This document shows, piece after piece, positions 9,033-18,283 of a stretch of 64,000 nt of DNA (positions are counted from its first letter, which is position 1; each line of letters starts with the position of its first letter). The notes beneath the pieces are model-generated. The model was given only the letters and a program-made list of their open reading frames with translations, was not told where the DNA came from and made no database searches. A program made the translations under genes and the position numbers. Origin of the DNA: UBA4416 sp040387555 (GTDB lineage Bacteria > Bacteroidota > Bacteroidia > B-17B0 > Aurantibacillaceae); assembly GCA_040387555.1 (NCBI GenBank), contig JAZKDO010000007.1, forward strand, positions 62,001 to 126,000. The letters run 5' to 3'.

Positions 9033-11606
9033 TTAATTTTGAAGTAATTCCCTTTGGCGCTTGGCTCTTTGCACAATTTCTAATGTGTCATCCACACTGT
9101 CTGCATTTAATACAATATAGTTGCCTGCCTTAGATTTCTCAAGTGCAAAATGAAGGGCTTCTTCCAGGTCTGGAATAACCGTAACTACTAGGTTAATATT
9201 AGTGTTGTGTATGCCTTTTTTAATGAGTGCAACGATTTCGTGTGGGTCCCTTCCTCTCGTATCCTTATCTACACGGATAATAATTTCATCATAAATTTTT
9301 GCGCCCAGTCTTCCAACTTCAATAATATCTTCATCTCTTCTGTCACCCACGCCGGTGATGATGCCGATCTTATATTCATCCATATTATTCATTAGTTCTG
9401 AAAATGCTTTTATACTATGAGGATTATGTGCATAGTCCACCATCACATGTACATCACCAACATCAATCACATTTAATCTTCCAGGGGTTTGTTCTGCGCT
9501 TGGAAAAAAAGAACGTAAAGCTTCCCTGGTATGGTGTATAGAAAATTTTAAAATGTATGATGATAAAATAACAGGTAAAACATTTTCAATTTGGAATCCG
9601 GCTTTTCCTTTCAATGTAATTGGAATATTAAGTACATGTTCAATCATTGTCTTTTTATCACCCTCTTTAATGATAAGATTTCCCTCATTGTCTTTGTAGG
9701 CAGCTAATCCACCCTTAGCGCAATGTTCAGTAATTATTTCGTTTTCCTCGAGGCTGAATAGCGCGATATTACAGTCAAGTGTATCTCTCATTTTTAGTAC
9801 CAATTCAGAGGATGCGTTTAAGATGGCGTATCCATCTTTTTTAACGGACTGAGGAATGACTTTTTTCACCCTGGCCATATCCTCTACCGTATAAATGTCT
9901 TTTAAGCCTAAATGATCGGCTGCAATATTGGTTACAATTCCTATGTCACATTGATCAAAAGCAAGCCCTGAACGTAGTATGCCGCCCCTGGCACATTCCA
10001 GCACTGCAAATTCAACAGATTTATCCTGTAGAATTACTTTGCTACTCTTCGGACCGCTACAATCACCTTTAATTATTTGATGGCCACCAATGTAAATTCC
10101 TTCTGTTGTTGTTAGTCCGGTACAAACACCTTGCGCCTGGGCAACATGAGCCATTAGCCGACTCGTAGTTGTTTTTCCATTTGTACCAGTTATAGAGACT
10201 ATTGGTATACGACCATTTTGGCCTTCCGGGAATGTCATATCCATAATTGCTTTTCCAACTCTTCGTGGTGTTCCTTCAGTTGGGGCAACATGCATTCTTA
10301 AACCGGGTGCTGCATTCACTTCGATAATTGCTCCATCCTGTTTTTGCAAAGGTTGCCGGATATCTTCTGCCATTATATCAATGCCACAAATATCTAATCC
10401 TATAATTCTGGCTACACGTTCGGCAATTCTAATATTTTCCGGATGAACATCATCACTCACATCAATGGCGGTGCCTCCTGTACTTAAGTTTGCCGTATCT
10501 TTTAAAATGAGCTCTTTATTTTCAGCTAATACAGAATCTAAGGTGAGTTGATTATGTTCCAGTAATTTCAGTGTTACTTCATCAACATCTATCTTTGTTA
10601 ACGCACTGCCATGCCCTACTCCTCTTGCAGGATCATTATTGGTTTTATCAATTAATTGTTGAACAGTTAATTTACCATCTCCTGTCACTGATGCCGGAAC
10701 ACGCTTGGCTGCAGCTACAAATTTATTATTGATCACAAGGAATCGATAATCACTTCCCTTAATAAATTTTTCTATGATCACATAAGGCGAATACGTTTGT
10801 GCAAGGTTGAATCCTTCTTCCAAAGTTTCAAATTTAGTGATATCTGTAGTAATACATTTTCCGTGATGGCCATTGAGCGGTTTTGTTACAAGTGGGAACC
10901 CTAGTTTTTCAACTGCTGTCCGTAGTTGTTCTTGCTTTCTAACTACCACCCCACTTGGAACCGGGATCATTGCACTCTCCAGTAATTGTTTTGTAAGATC
11001 TTTATCCCCGGCAATATTTACAGCAATTTGTCCTGTTCCATCTCCAATGGAAGCAGAAAATCGGATTGCATATTTACCATACCCAAATAAGGTGAACCGA
11101 CCATCTCCCGTAGATGATATTGGTATGTTACGATTTTGTGCTTCCTTAATGATTTCAAAAGTGCTGGGACCAGCTTTATGACGGTTAAAAATTCTTTGTA
11201 ATACTTCCATATCTTTCTCCAAACGTGAGTGGGTTCTACCTTCGATTAAGGCAGTGATTATATCCGAAACAACTTCTGCAGTTTCTTCTCCATGCTCTTT
11301 TATCTGGTATTCAAATATGGCATAATAAGAAGATTCGCCTAACAATTCAGCTTTGGCATACTTTATTTCAGCGCCATTACGTTGTTGAAGATATAACGCC
11401 AGATTAGCGAATGTTTGAGCTAGGTCTAGTTTGGAATCGGACAACGTCTCAGTGTTTTTAAAATCCGGCCATTGTTCAGTTATTTTTTCTCTGAGTAAAT
11501 GATTTTTATATTCCTTTTCAGGCAGCTGAAGTTTAACCACGATCAACTGATGTATCGTTGCCGACCAAATATTTGGCCCAGTCATTATTCTTAGTTCATT
11601 TATCAT
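9033..11606 (-). CDS. cphA: Cyanophycin synthetase
   Basis: CphA polymerises aspartate and arginine, using ATP, into the storage polymer cyanophycin (multi-L-arginyl-poly-L-aspartate) in the cytoplasm. The 857-residue length fits the family. The expected order is visible: an N-terminal domain (about 1-165), an ATP-grasp domain (about 170-470, including VTKPLNGHHGK and IIEVNAAPGLRMHVAPTEG), and a Mur-ligase-like domain from about 470 with the P-loop G-T-N-G-K-T at 474-479 (K478) and DVHVMVDYAHNPHS near residue 720. The start ATG at 11606 gives MINELRIMTGPNIWS, typical of the family. No cyanophycinase gene (cphB) is visible nearby. A small helical protein follows directly. Confidence 0.95.
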   Translation of the reverse strand: MINELRIMTGPNIWSATIHQLIVVKLQLPEKEYKNHLLREKITEQWPDFKNTETLSDSKLDLAQTFANLALYLQQRNGAEIKYAKAELLGESSYYAIFEYQIKEHGEETAEVVSDIITALIEGRTHSRLEKDMEVLQRIFNRHKAGPSTFEIIKEAQNRNIPISSTGDGRFTLFGYGKYAIRFSASIGDGTGQIAVNIAGDKDLTKQLLESAMIPVPSGVVVRKQEQLRTAVEKLGFPLVTKPLNGHHGKCITTDITKFETLEEGFNLAQTYSPYVIIEKFIKGSDYRFLVINNKFVAAAKRVPASVTGDGKLTVQQLIDKTNNDPARGVGHGSALTKIDVDEVTLKLLEHNQLTLDSVLAENKELILKDTANLSTGGTAIDVSDDVHPENIRIAERVARIIGLDICGIDIMAEDIRQPLQKQDGAIIEVNAAPGLRMHVAPTEGTPRRVGKAIMDMTFPEGQNGRIPIVSITGTNGKTTTSRLMAHVAQAQGVCTGLTTTEGIYIGGHQIIKGDCSGPKSSKVILQDKSVEFAVLECARGGILRSGLAFDQCDIGIVTNIAADHLGLKDIYTVEDMARVKKVIPQSVKKDGYAILNASSELVLKMRDTLDCNIALFSLEENEIITEHCAKGGLAAYKDNEGNLIIKEGDKKTMIEHVLNIPITLKGKAGFQIENVLPVILSSYILKFSIHHTREALRSFFPSAEQTPGRLNVIDVGDVHVMVDYAHNPHSIKAFSELMNNMDEYKIGIITGVGDRRDEDIIEVGRLGAKIYDEIIIRVDKDTRGRDPHEIVALIKKGIHNTNINLVVTVIPDLEEALHFALEKSKAGNYIVLNADSVDDTLEIVQRAKRQRELLQN

Positions 11607-11916
11607 ATGGCTATAAGGATTTTTATACCGTTCATTTATTATACCGAAGATAATTTTTGGAATAAGTAAATAGCTGGATTATCGTTAAAAGTCTATTTGC
11701 AATAGCCTGACACCAACGATTTACATCCATCACCTTATATGAACACAAAGTTTAATCTCTCAGGAATACAATAATATATTTGATCTCCTTGAATTAGCGA
11801 TAATGAACGTGCTTGAATTCAAAATTGTAGAATGTTGAGAATAAATTACTTCACCAGTTTGCGAATAAATGCTTCCAGATGGAAAAATAAAAACTTTAAA
11901 GAAATAGGCTCTTCTA
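11607..11916. other. 310-bp intergenic region
   Basis: This region lies between the kinase gene end and the cphA start. I see no convincing ORF, tRNA or strong hairpin. It probably contains the cphA promoter, but no clean TAnnTTTG match stands out. Confidence 0.4.
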
Positions 11917-13461
11917 TTAGTGCTTTGGTAAATACACGTAAAATCTGGCGCCTTTATTGGGTGCACTAGAAACTGTAATAAATCCATGGTGGATTTCAAC
12001 TATTTTTTTACACAAGGCCAGCCCAATGCCTGTGCCCTGGTAATCCTGTTTTCCGTTTAGTCTTTGGAATAATGAAAATATAATCTTGTCATATTTCTGT
12101 TCAAACCCTATTCCATTATCTTCAAATAAAATCTGATAATATTTGGTTGAGGAAAGTGTTAAAGGAGGATTGATGAGTTCAGCTTTATCTACAAGTGTTG
12201 ATGTGATTGTAATGACTGGTTTTTCTTTTGAAAATTTTAAAGAGTTACTAATCAGATTTGAAAATAACTGCCCGATTTGCATCGCGTTACATTTTATAAC
12301 AGGCAAAACATTCGTAGTTATAACCGCATTTTTTTCACTGATTAATAATTCAAAATCCTGTTTAACATCCTTCACTATCGCATTGAGGTCTATTTTACTA
12401 AATGCTTTTTCAAGTTCAATATCATTGTTTTTAGAGAGTCGGCTATAATTCAACAAAGATTTTACCAGCTCTGACATCCGTTGAGCAGACGACTCCAGCT
12501 TTTCAAAATATCTTTTTACAAATGCCTCATCTGAAAAATTTTCCTGGATTAGTTCGGCAAAGGTTCGAATTTTACGAAGTGGTTCCTGTAAATCATGTGA
12601 AGCTACATAAGCAAATTGTTCTAACTCTGAATTTTGAAGTTGAAGTTCTGCATTATAAGCAAACAACTTTTCTTCTGCTCGTTTTTGTTGAGTTAGATCC
12701 CTTGTTACTTTCGAAAATCCAATCACATTGCGATTTTTGTCATGCAATGCCGTAATCACAATGGTTCCCCAAAAATGCGTACCATCTTTTCTTACTCTGT
12801 ATCCTTCATGGATAGCTTTTCCCTCAGTTCTGGCTTTTGTTAATAGTTTCTGGGGGAGCTTGTCTTTACGGTCTTCCGGCGTATAAAACAATTCAAAGTT
12901 CTTACCAATGACTTCACTCGATTTGTAACCTTTAATTTTCTCAGCACCTATGTTCCAGTTTTCTATAATTCCCTCCGGACTTAATAAAATGATTGCATAA
13001 TCCTGCACTTCGGCAATCATCTGATGATAACGTTCCTCGCTCATCCGAAGTTCATCTTCGGAAATCTTTTTTTCTGTCAGATCTCTTGTTACTTTACAAT
13101 AACCAATTACCTGATGGTTTTCATCATGCAAGGCTGTAATTGCTATACTACCCCAGAACTTTGTACCATCTTTTCTTTTTCGCCATCCTTCCTGGCCAGC
13201 GCGGCCAGCCTTTTCAGCTAGCTTCATTAATTTATTGGGGAGATTACTAGCCAGGTCTTCCGGTAAATAAAATATACTAAAATGCTGGCCAATAATTTCA
13301 TTTTCAGAGTAGCCTTTAATTTTCTGTGCGCCTTTATTCCAGTTCTGGATAATTCCATATTTATCTAAAAGAATGATGGCATAATCCTCAATCTCCTCAA
13401 TCATCTTTTTGTAAAGATCATTCCTACCTGCTAGGCTATTTTCATTCTGTTCAATATTCAT
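11917..13461 (-). CDS. PAS-PAS sensor histidine kinase (cytosolic)
   Basis: The preferred start is ATG 13461 (MNIEQNENSLAG), because the longer start at 13473 is GTG. The 514-residue protein has two very similar PAS domains (about 10-135 and 140-260; both contain the DYAIILL, NWN.GA.KIKGY and KRKDG or VRKDG T.FWG patterns). A HisKA domain follows with the H-box SHDLQEPLRKI (phospho-acceptor H289), then a HATPase domain with the N-box, DNGIGFEQKY and GTGIGLALCKKI. No membrane segments are seen, so it probably senses an intracellular or diffusible cue such as light, redox or a ligand. It ends a three-gene run with two receiver-only proteins (13483-13896 and 13973-14413), which are its likely phosphorylation partners. 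Confidence 0.92.
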   Translation of the reverse strand: MNIEQNENSLAGRNDLYKKMIEEIEDYAIILLDKYGIIQNWNKGAQKIKGYSENEIIGQHFSIFYLPEDLASNLPNKLMKLAEKAGRAGQEGWRKRKDGTKFWGSIAITALHDENHQVIGYCKVTRDLTEKKISEDELRMSEERYHQMIAEVQDYAIILLSPEGIIENWNIGAEKIKGYKSSEVIGKNFELFYTPEDRKDKLPQKLLTKARTEGKAIHEGYRVRKDGTHFWGTIVITALHDKNRNVIGFSKVTRDLTQQKRAEEKLFAYNAELQLQNSELEQFAYVASHDLQEPLRKIRTFAELIQENFSDEAFVKRYFEKLESSAQRMSELVKSLLNYSRLSKNNDIELEKAFSKIDLNAIVKDVKQDFELLISEKNAVITTNVLPVIKCNAMQIGQLFSNLISNSLKFSKEKPVITITSTLVDKAELINPPLTLSSTKYYQILFEDNGIGFEQKYDKIIFSLFQRLNGKQDYQGTGIGLALCKKIVEIHHGFITVSSAPNKGARFYVYLPKH

Positions 13462-13482
13462 TGTGGAGATCACGGTGGAATT

Positions 13483-13896
13483 TTACTGGCCTAAATTTAT
13501 TTTAGAAACGATCTTAAAAATTAAGGATAATTTTTCTTTCAGGTCTTTTGTTTTTGCCGGTTTCATGATAAACTCATCGGCACCAATACGAAGACTTTCG
13601 CTTACAATGTCCTTTTCTGATGTAGTGGAATACATCAATATTTTTGTATTTTTTAACCGGTCAATTTTTTTTAAAACCTTCAGGCATTCAATACCATTCA
13701 TTTTGGGCATGTTTACATCAAGAAAAATGTAATCTGGAATATATGCTGCATTTAAGTTTAGCATATCAACTGCATCCACACCACTATTGGCGGTAAGACA
13801 ATCAATTTCATTGCTAATTTTTCGTACACACATTAAAAAAATCTCCTGATCATCAGGGTCATCATCAATTACTAAGCATTTAATTCGGTGGATCAT
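13483..13896 (-). CDS. Receiver-only response regulator
   Basis: This 137-residue single REC domain has no output domain. Acidic pocket residues (IDDDPDDQ, D11-D13), the phospho-acceptor D60 in YIFLDVNMPKMNG, Ser/Thr at about 90-91 and the conserved K112 (IMKPAKT) are all present. This suggests an active phospho-relay or a diffusible receiver similar to Rcp1/CheY. It lies 22 bp upstream of the PAS-PAS kinase and downstream of a second REC protein on the same strand. Confidence 0.92.
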   Translation of the reverse strand: MIHRIKCLVIDDDPDDQEIFLMCVRKISNEIDCLTANSGVDAVDMLNLNAAYIPDYIFLDVNMPKMNGIECLKVLKKIDRLKNTKILMYSTTSEKDIVSESLRIGADEFIMKPAKTKDLKEKLSLIFKIVSKINLGQ

Positions 13897-13972
13897 GTTT
13901 TTTGGGCCAGATTCAAATATAGTTCAATAAGTAAGAAATGCATCGCTATAATCCCATTTATTTGCCTTCATA

Positions 13973-14413
13973 TTAATTGAATGAATTTGGGTCAATACAA
14001 TCTGTCCAGTATTCGATCAGTAATGCCAGTATTTTTTCAATACCGGCAGCTCCTTCCGATTTTTTAAAGAAGCCTTGTACAGACAATTCGTATGCTTCTT
14101 TTACACTAGCACTCGTAGGTGAGCTACTCATAAACACAAAGGGCGTTGCTTTACTCTTTAAATATGGATTAGCTTCAATCTTCCGTCTTAGCTCGAGACC
14201 ATCCATTTTCGGCATATTTATATCGCAGATTATTAAAAAAGGATTTTCCTTAGTTGTTTCTAGATATTCTAACGCATCGCTACCATCTTCAAAAAAATGA
14301 ATAGGGTTATTAACTTTGAGATTTTGAAGAGCGATTTGATACATCAGTTGCTCTTTTTTATTATCATTGATAATAACAAATGGACCTGATTTTGACATAT
14401 TTTTTTTATCCAT
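13973..14413 (-). CDS. Receiver-only response regulator
   Basis: This 146-residue single REC domain has its phospho-acceptor at D64 in LIICDINMPKMDGLELR. The first acidic position reads N-D (IINDNKKE, residues 15-20) rather than the usual D-D, which could alter Mg2+ binding. It is the first gene of the three-gene kinase cluster. ATG 14413 is used; an ATG five codons downstream is also possible. A TATATTTG box (14473-14480, minus strand) lies about 60 bp upstream. A slot with FVFMSSSPTSASV replaces the usual T/S loop. Confidence 0.9.
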   Translation of the reverse strand: MDKKNMSKSGPFVIINDNKKEQLMYQIALQNLKVNNPIHFFEDGSDALEYLETTKENPFLIICDINMPKMDGLELRRKIEANPYLKSKATPFVFMSSSPTSASVKEAYELSVQGFFKKSEGAAGIEKILALLIEYWTDCIDPNSFN

Positions 14414-14472
14414 TAATATTAATTGCTCATTATTTTATTTATTCAATGGCATTTTACCATCATATATTCTTC

Positions 14473-14480
14473 CAAATATA
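14473..14480 (-). promoter_or_regulatory. Putative -7 box (TATATTTG) of the kinase cluster
   Basis: Read on the minus strand this matches the Bacteroidota -7 consensus TAnnTTTG and lies 60 bp before the first ATG of the REC-REC-kinase run. No good -33 TTTG is visible at the usual distance, so confidence is low. Confidence 0.35.
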
Positions 14481-14672
14481 TAGGTATGCAAAAGAAGCCA
14501 GGTTATTTAAATCACAGGTCTACTTACACATTTCCGCCAAAAAGAGATATTAAACTCCAGTAAAACTATAACCATTAATACCCATTACAGGGTATATTTA
14601 TTGTTTGCTACGTTTTATAGCCATTACTCATTTAAGTTGTTGCTATCTTGTTAAACTATTTAAAAATATTGG

Positions 14673-14903
14673 ATGAAACTGTTGAGTGAACAAGTGTTAT
14701 TGGAATTTGGTTTTACTGAGAGCCCTACAAAGCCTCAGATAAATGAATTAAAAGTATTGTCAAAAGACGCAGTTGATCTGGTAATTCGTACAGATGGGAT
14801 TTTTTATCAGAATATGGGATTTTTCTATCCTCTAAAAGACCTTGCTGCTTTAAAAAAACTCTATAAGGAATTAAGGCGTGAAGATCTCAAGCCAGTGAAA
14901 TAA
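14673..14903 (+). CDS. Hypothetical small protein
   Basis: This encodes 76 residues starting MKLLSEQVLLEFGFTE. It is soluble and charged at the C-terminus (YKELRREDLKPVK). There is no domain, signal or cysteine pattern I recognise. It has an ATG start after an A/T-rich leader and is convergent with the gene at 14921-15169, with only 17 bp between stop codons. The compact, undisrupted frame and tidy ends suggest a real gene of unknown function. Confidence 0.6.
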   Translation: MKLLSEQVLLEFGFTESPTKPQINELKVLSKDAVDLVIRTDGIFYQNMGFFYPLKDLAALKKLYKELRREDLKPVK

Positions 14904-14920
14904 TATTCTGTTTTAACTTA

Positions 14921-15169
14921 CTAGAAATCAGTTATGATCAGATCAATCAAATAAAGAAACTTTTTAAGAATGTCATTAAAATTTTCAGGGTCTGGTTCAT
15001 TATCCGTATTAATCGTCAATAATAACTCATTTAAATTCCCGTGAACTTTCAGGTCCTGATAGTTAAAGATTTTGATTACTTCACCGATGTATTCCTTTAA
15101 AACGGCAGCATTTTCAGGGGAAAGATGAAGAACATCTTCCTTCATTTTTTTTAAATTTTCATGATTCAT
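14921..15169 (-). CDS. Hypothetical small protein
   Basis: This encodes 82 residues from the ATG at 15169 (MNHENLKKMKEDVL...); the longer frame to 15178 would need a TTG start. It is helical, acidic and soluble with no recognised motif. It is separated by 90 bp from the TMEM175-like channel gene upstream on the same strand, so it may be co-transcribed with it. Function unknown. Confidence 0.55.
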   Translation of the reverse strand: MNHENLKKMKEDVLHLSPENAAVLKEYIGEVIKIFNYQDLKVHGNLNELLLTINTDNEPDPENFNDILKKFLYLIDLIITDF

Positions 15170-15259
15170 GAGAAACAACTTTAAATTTTGTCAAAGCTAA
15201 AGTAAAATTAAGTATTCTATTTAATTAGATGTTGCATTATTTTCTTCACCTGAAGTACT

Positions 15260-15844
15260 TCAATTAAATTTTTCATTAACGGATTTCTCAATGCGTTTAT
15301 CCGGAATAAACCACAAAGCGGCCACTAAAACATAAGCACTAATACTTATGACTGGTAAAAAAAAAGATGTAATTACTCCGGCGCAATAAATCAACATTGA
15401 AATTTTAACCTTGGATGTGTTTTTCAGCATCATGCCTATTTTCGATGTATCACCCTCTTCTTTAATAATGAAATGTGTCATAATAAACCACGCAACGCTT
15501 GCCATGAGTAAAACAAAACCATATGAGGCTACTGGATAGGTAGAAAAATGGTTTTCGCCCATCCAACCCGTTGTGAAAGGAAAGAGTGATAACCAAAAAA
15601 GCAAATGAAGGTTTGCCCACAAAATTTTTCCATTCACATGCTCAACTGCATGCCATAAGTGATGATGGTTGTTCCAGTAAATACCAACATAGATAAAACT
15701 TAGCAAGTAGGTAATAAATTTTGGCATGAGCGGTAGAAGATCCTGAAACGTGTTACCCTCAGGAACCTTAATCTCTAAAATCATAATGGTAATGATGATA
15801 GCCAAAACGCCATCGCTGAATGCTTCTACCCTACTGGTTTTCAT
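15260..15844 (-). CDS. TMEM175-like potassium channel family protein (DUF1211)
   Basis: This 194-residue membrane protein has six hydrophobic segments. Its first helix carries the family hallmark R-x3-F-S-D-G (RVEAFSDGVLAIIIT, residues 5-19), which in bacterial TMEM175 proteins forms part of a K+-conducting tetramer. A His-rich WNNHHHLWHAV follows the second helix, also seen in the family. The length fits bacterial members. The channel would sit in the inner membrane. Its selectivity in this organism is inferred from family knowledge only. Confidence 0.85.
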   Translation of the reverse strand: MKTSRVEAFSDGVLAIIITIMILEIKVPEGNTFQDLLPLMPKFITYLLSFIYVGIYWNNHHHLWHAVEHVNGKILWANLHLLFWLSLFPFTTGWMGENHFSTYPVASYGFVLLMASVAWFIMTHFIIKEEGDTSKIGMMLKNTSKVKISMLIYCAGVITSFFLPVISISAYVLVAALWFIPDKRIEKSVNEKFN

Positions 15845-15927
15845 ATGAATTTTAATTTATAAATATGTAGAGCACAAGTTAAAACAAAAAACAGTCATTT
15901 GGTAATTTTATGAATGAGTTGATAAAC

Positions 15928-18207
15928 TTACAGTCTGAATCTTACACCTAAAAAACCACGGATTCCCTGGTTTGGTGCAAACATATAGGTTGGATCAAAG
16001 CTCATGGCATAAGGATTAGAGGATGTGGAAATGATTTGACCTGAACTGTTATATTGAACACCCTTGTCGAATGCATCAAAAGGCCTTGAGATACTGTTTG
16101 CAGGTGGAGTAAAGTTCAATAGATTTTTTACTCCTCCGTAAATCTCAAAACGTTTTATTTTTTTTGTTACCTGAATATTTTGGATGCTCCACCATGGAGA
16201 ATATTCATCTCTTGGATCAAGCGCACCAAGTAATGGTAATCGCATCGGACTGTAGATATTGCCTGTATAATCAAAGCTTAATCCGTATTTTTTCAAGTCG
16301 TAACTCACGGCCCAGGTTCCGGTAAAATTTTCTGTTAGAACCTGTCGTTCTTGTGTTCCATTCTCTACTTTAAAATTATCCATATAGGTTCCTCCAACTA
16401 AAAACTTTAAAGGTATTTTATTAAGTACCAAATCAATATTTGCTGATAAACCCTGAGAGATGGCATATCCATTCAGATTACCAAAATAGATTTTATTGGG
16501 ATCGGTATCGTAATCTGCTATGATCCGGTTACTGAAACGGGTATAAAAGGCAGACATGTCAATACCAAGAATAAATTTTTCCCGATTGAATTTGGTGATA
16601 TAATTCAGGTTTACATTTACACTTTGTTCAGGCTTAATCTGATCCAGAATAACAACCTCCCTTGATCCTGTTAAAGCAGCATGATCTTCACTAAATACAT
16701 TGGCAACCCTGAATCCGGTGCCGGTGTTTAATCTTAATATGTTATTGGAATTTAGTGTCCATTTATAAGCCATCCGTGGCGTATAGATATTGCCATGCAC
16801 ATTATTATAATCATATCTGAAACCAAGCAGAAGTTTGTGATTGCAATTAAACTTTATTTCATCCTGAACAAATACACCCGGCAAGGCAACGTTGTTTGGT
16901 AAATTTTTGGGATTAATAGAGTCATTAGTTTGCGTTATCACCGTATTATCATCATACCAGGTATAACGATAAGCAGCCCCAATTAAAAGTGAATGCTTTT
17001 CCAATTCTTTTTCCCAATACAATTGATTAAATAATATTTTCTGTTGTGCATTGAACTTTATTAAACCATAATAGGAATTTTGATCATGATTATTAAAAGA
17101 GACATTATAAAAAAAACGTTCTTTCAATGGGAGCTGATATTTTCCAATCACTTCGTACCTGCTGGTATAAATACTTTCGCCATAAATACTATCAGTGCCT
17201 CTCCAACGTGGAGTCCATTTCATATCACCTCCCCAACGGTCTTCATAATAATAACGGAGTGCCATCGACGCTTCTCTGTTATCTTTTCTTTCAAAATTTA
17301 ATTTATTAAATACAGAAATTCTGTGCTGAAGTGTAACATCTGTGAAACCATCATGATTATTATCTACCGGGTTCTGATAATTGTAATAATTAATTCCCAT
17401 CAACGCATTCACTTTTTTACCTACATGATATTTAATGCCGGCATCTACATTGTATTCCTGATAGGTGGTTGCCATTACATCTAAAGATACTTTATCGGCA
17501 TTAGCTGTTTTTTTGGTGATGATATTAATTAGACCACCAACTGCTTCACTTCCATATAAAGATGAGGCAGGACCTTTAACTATTTCAATTCGTTCAACCA
17601 GGCTGTTTGGAATTCCCGATAAACCATACACCGATGAGAGTCCGCTCACAATTGGCATTCCATCAATCATGATCATAGTATAAGGCCCCTCCAATCCATT
17701 AATATGAATATCCCCAGTATTACACACGTTACAATTTAACTGAGGACGAACACCATTCACACTTTGCAAGGCATCAAAAATACTTGGTGTCGGATTTTTT
17801 TTAAACATAGCAGGTGTGTACACTTCAACGGGAACAGGGCTTTCTGTTTTTGAAACTTCTTTCATCGTTCCGGAAATAACCACTTCATTCAAACTGGTCA
17901 GATTTTCCTTTAAATTAAAAGTAACATTCTGTTCTGCTTTGCTATCTGAAAAACTTACCATTTTGGTTTGCTTTTCATAGCCAATGGCTGATACAATAAC
18001 TTCATAGTTACCTGCCGGAATATTCGGAATTTCAAAATAGCCTTTTTGATTGGTACTTGCTCCAAACGTTGTCTTACTAAGTCCAACGGTAGCGAACGGC
18101 ACTCCTACCCCATTGGATTGAATAATTCCTTTTAATGTTCCTGATACCTGAGAATAAATTTCACAGACACAAAACATAAAAATAATAAAGAGTACTTTTT
18201 TAAACAT
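15928..18207 (-). CDS. TonB-dependent receptor, probably metal/siderophore uptake
   Basis: This is a 759-residue outer-membrane receptor. A signal peptide (residues 1-20) is followed by a carboxypeptidase-like regulatory domain (about 22-105), a plug domain (about 120-235, with MIMIDGMPIVSGLSSVYGL and VERIEIVKGPASSLYGSEAVGG) and a beta-barrel to the terminal GVRFRL. An unusual C159-x2-C162 pair (CNVCNTGDIHINGLEG) sits in the plug. The gene is divergent from a DtxR-type regulator, with a palindromic DtxR-like site 34 bp upstream of its ATG. Metal-repressed expression and a role in iron or another transition metal are therefore inferred. It could instead import a metal chelate or peptide. Confidence 0.9.
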   Translation of the reverse strand: MFKKVLFIIFMFCVCEIYSQVSGTLKGIIQSNGVGVPFATVGLSKTTFGASTNQKGYFEIPNIPAGNYEVIVSAIGYEKQTKMVSFSDSKAEQNVTFNLKENLTSLNEVVISGTMKEVSKTESPVPVEVYTPAMFKKNPTPSIFDALQSVNGVRPQLNCNVCNTGDIHINGLEGPYTMIMIDGMPIVSGLSSVYGLSGIPNSLVERIEIVKGPASSLYGSEAVGGLINIITKKTANADKVSLDVMATTYQEYNVDAGIKYHVGKKVNALMGINYYNYQNPVDNNHDGFTDVTLQHRISVFNKLNFERKDNREASMALRYYYEDRWGGDMKWTPRWRGTDSIYGESIYTSRYEVIGKYQLPLKERFFYNVSFNNHDQNSYYGLIKFNAQQKILFNQLYWEKELEKHSLLIGAAYRYTWYDDNTVITQTNDSINPKNLPNNVALPGVFVQDEIKFNCNHKLLLGFRYDYNNVHGNIYTPRMAYKWTLNSNNILRLNTGTGFRVANVFSEDHAALTGSREVVILDQIKPEQSVNVNLNYITKFNREKFILGIDMSAFYTRFSNRIIADYDTDPNKIYFGNLNGYAISQGLSANIDLVLNKIPLKFLVGGTYMDNFKVENGTQERQVLTENFTGTWAVSYDLKKYGLSFDYTGNIYSPMRLPLLGALDPRDEYSPWWSIQNIQVTKKIKRFEIYGGVKNLLNFTPPANSISRPFDAFDKGVQYNSSGQIISTSSNPYAMSFDPTYMFAPNQGIRGFLGVRFRL

Positions 18208-18240
18208 GATTCAAAAATAAGCATACACTATTTTACATTA

Positions 18241-18254
18241 TTAGGGTAACCTAA
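18241..18254. promoter_or_regulatory. DtxR/IdeR-like operator TTAGGGTAACCTAA
   Basis: A 14-bp inverted repeat TTAGG-N4-CCTAA lies in the 76-bp gap between the divergent TonB receptor and the DtxR-family gene. It strongly resembles the half-sites of DtxR/IdeR boxes (TTAGG/CCTAA). It is placed to control both genes, 29 bp upstream of the regulator ATG and 33 bp upstream of the receptor ATG. Confidence 0.75.
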
Positions 18255-18283
18255 CTATTATATTTTGTACTTATATTTATCGC

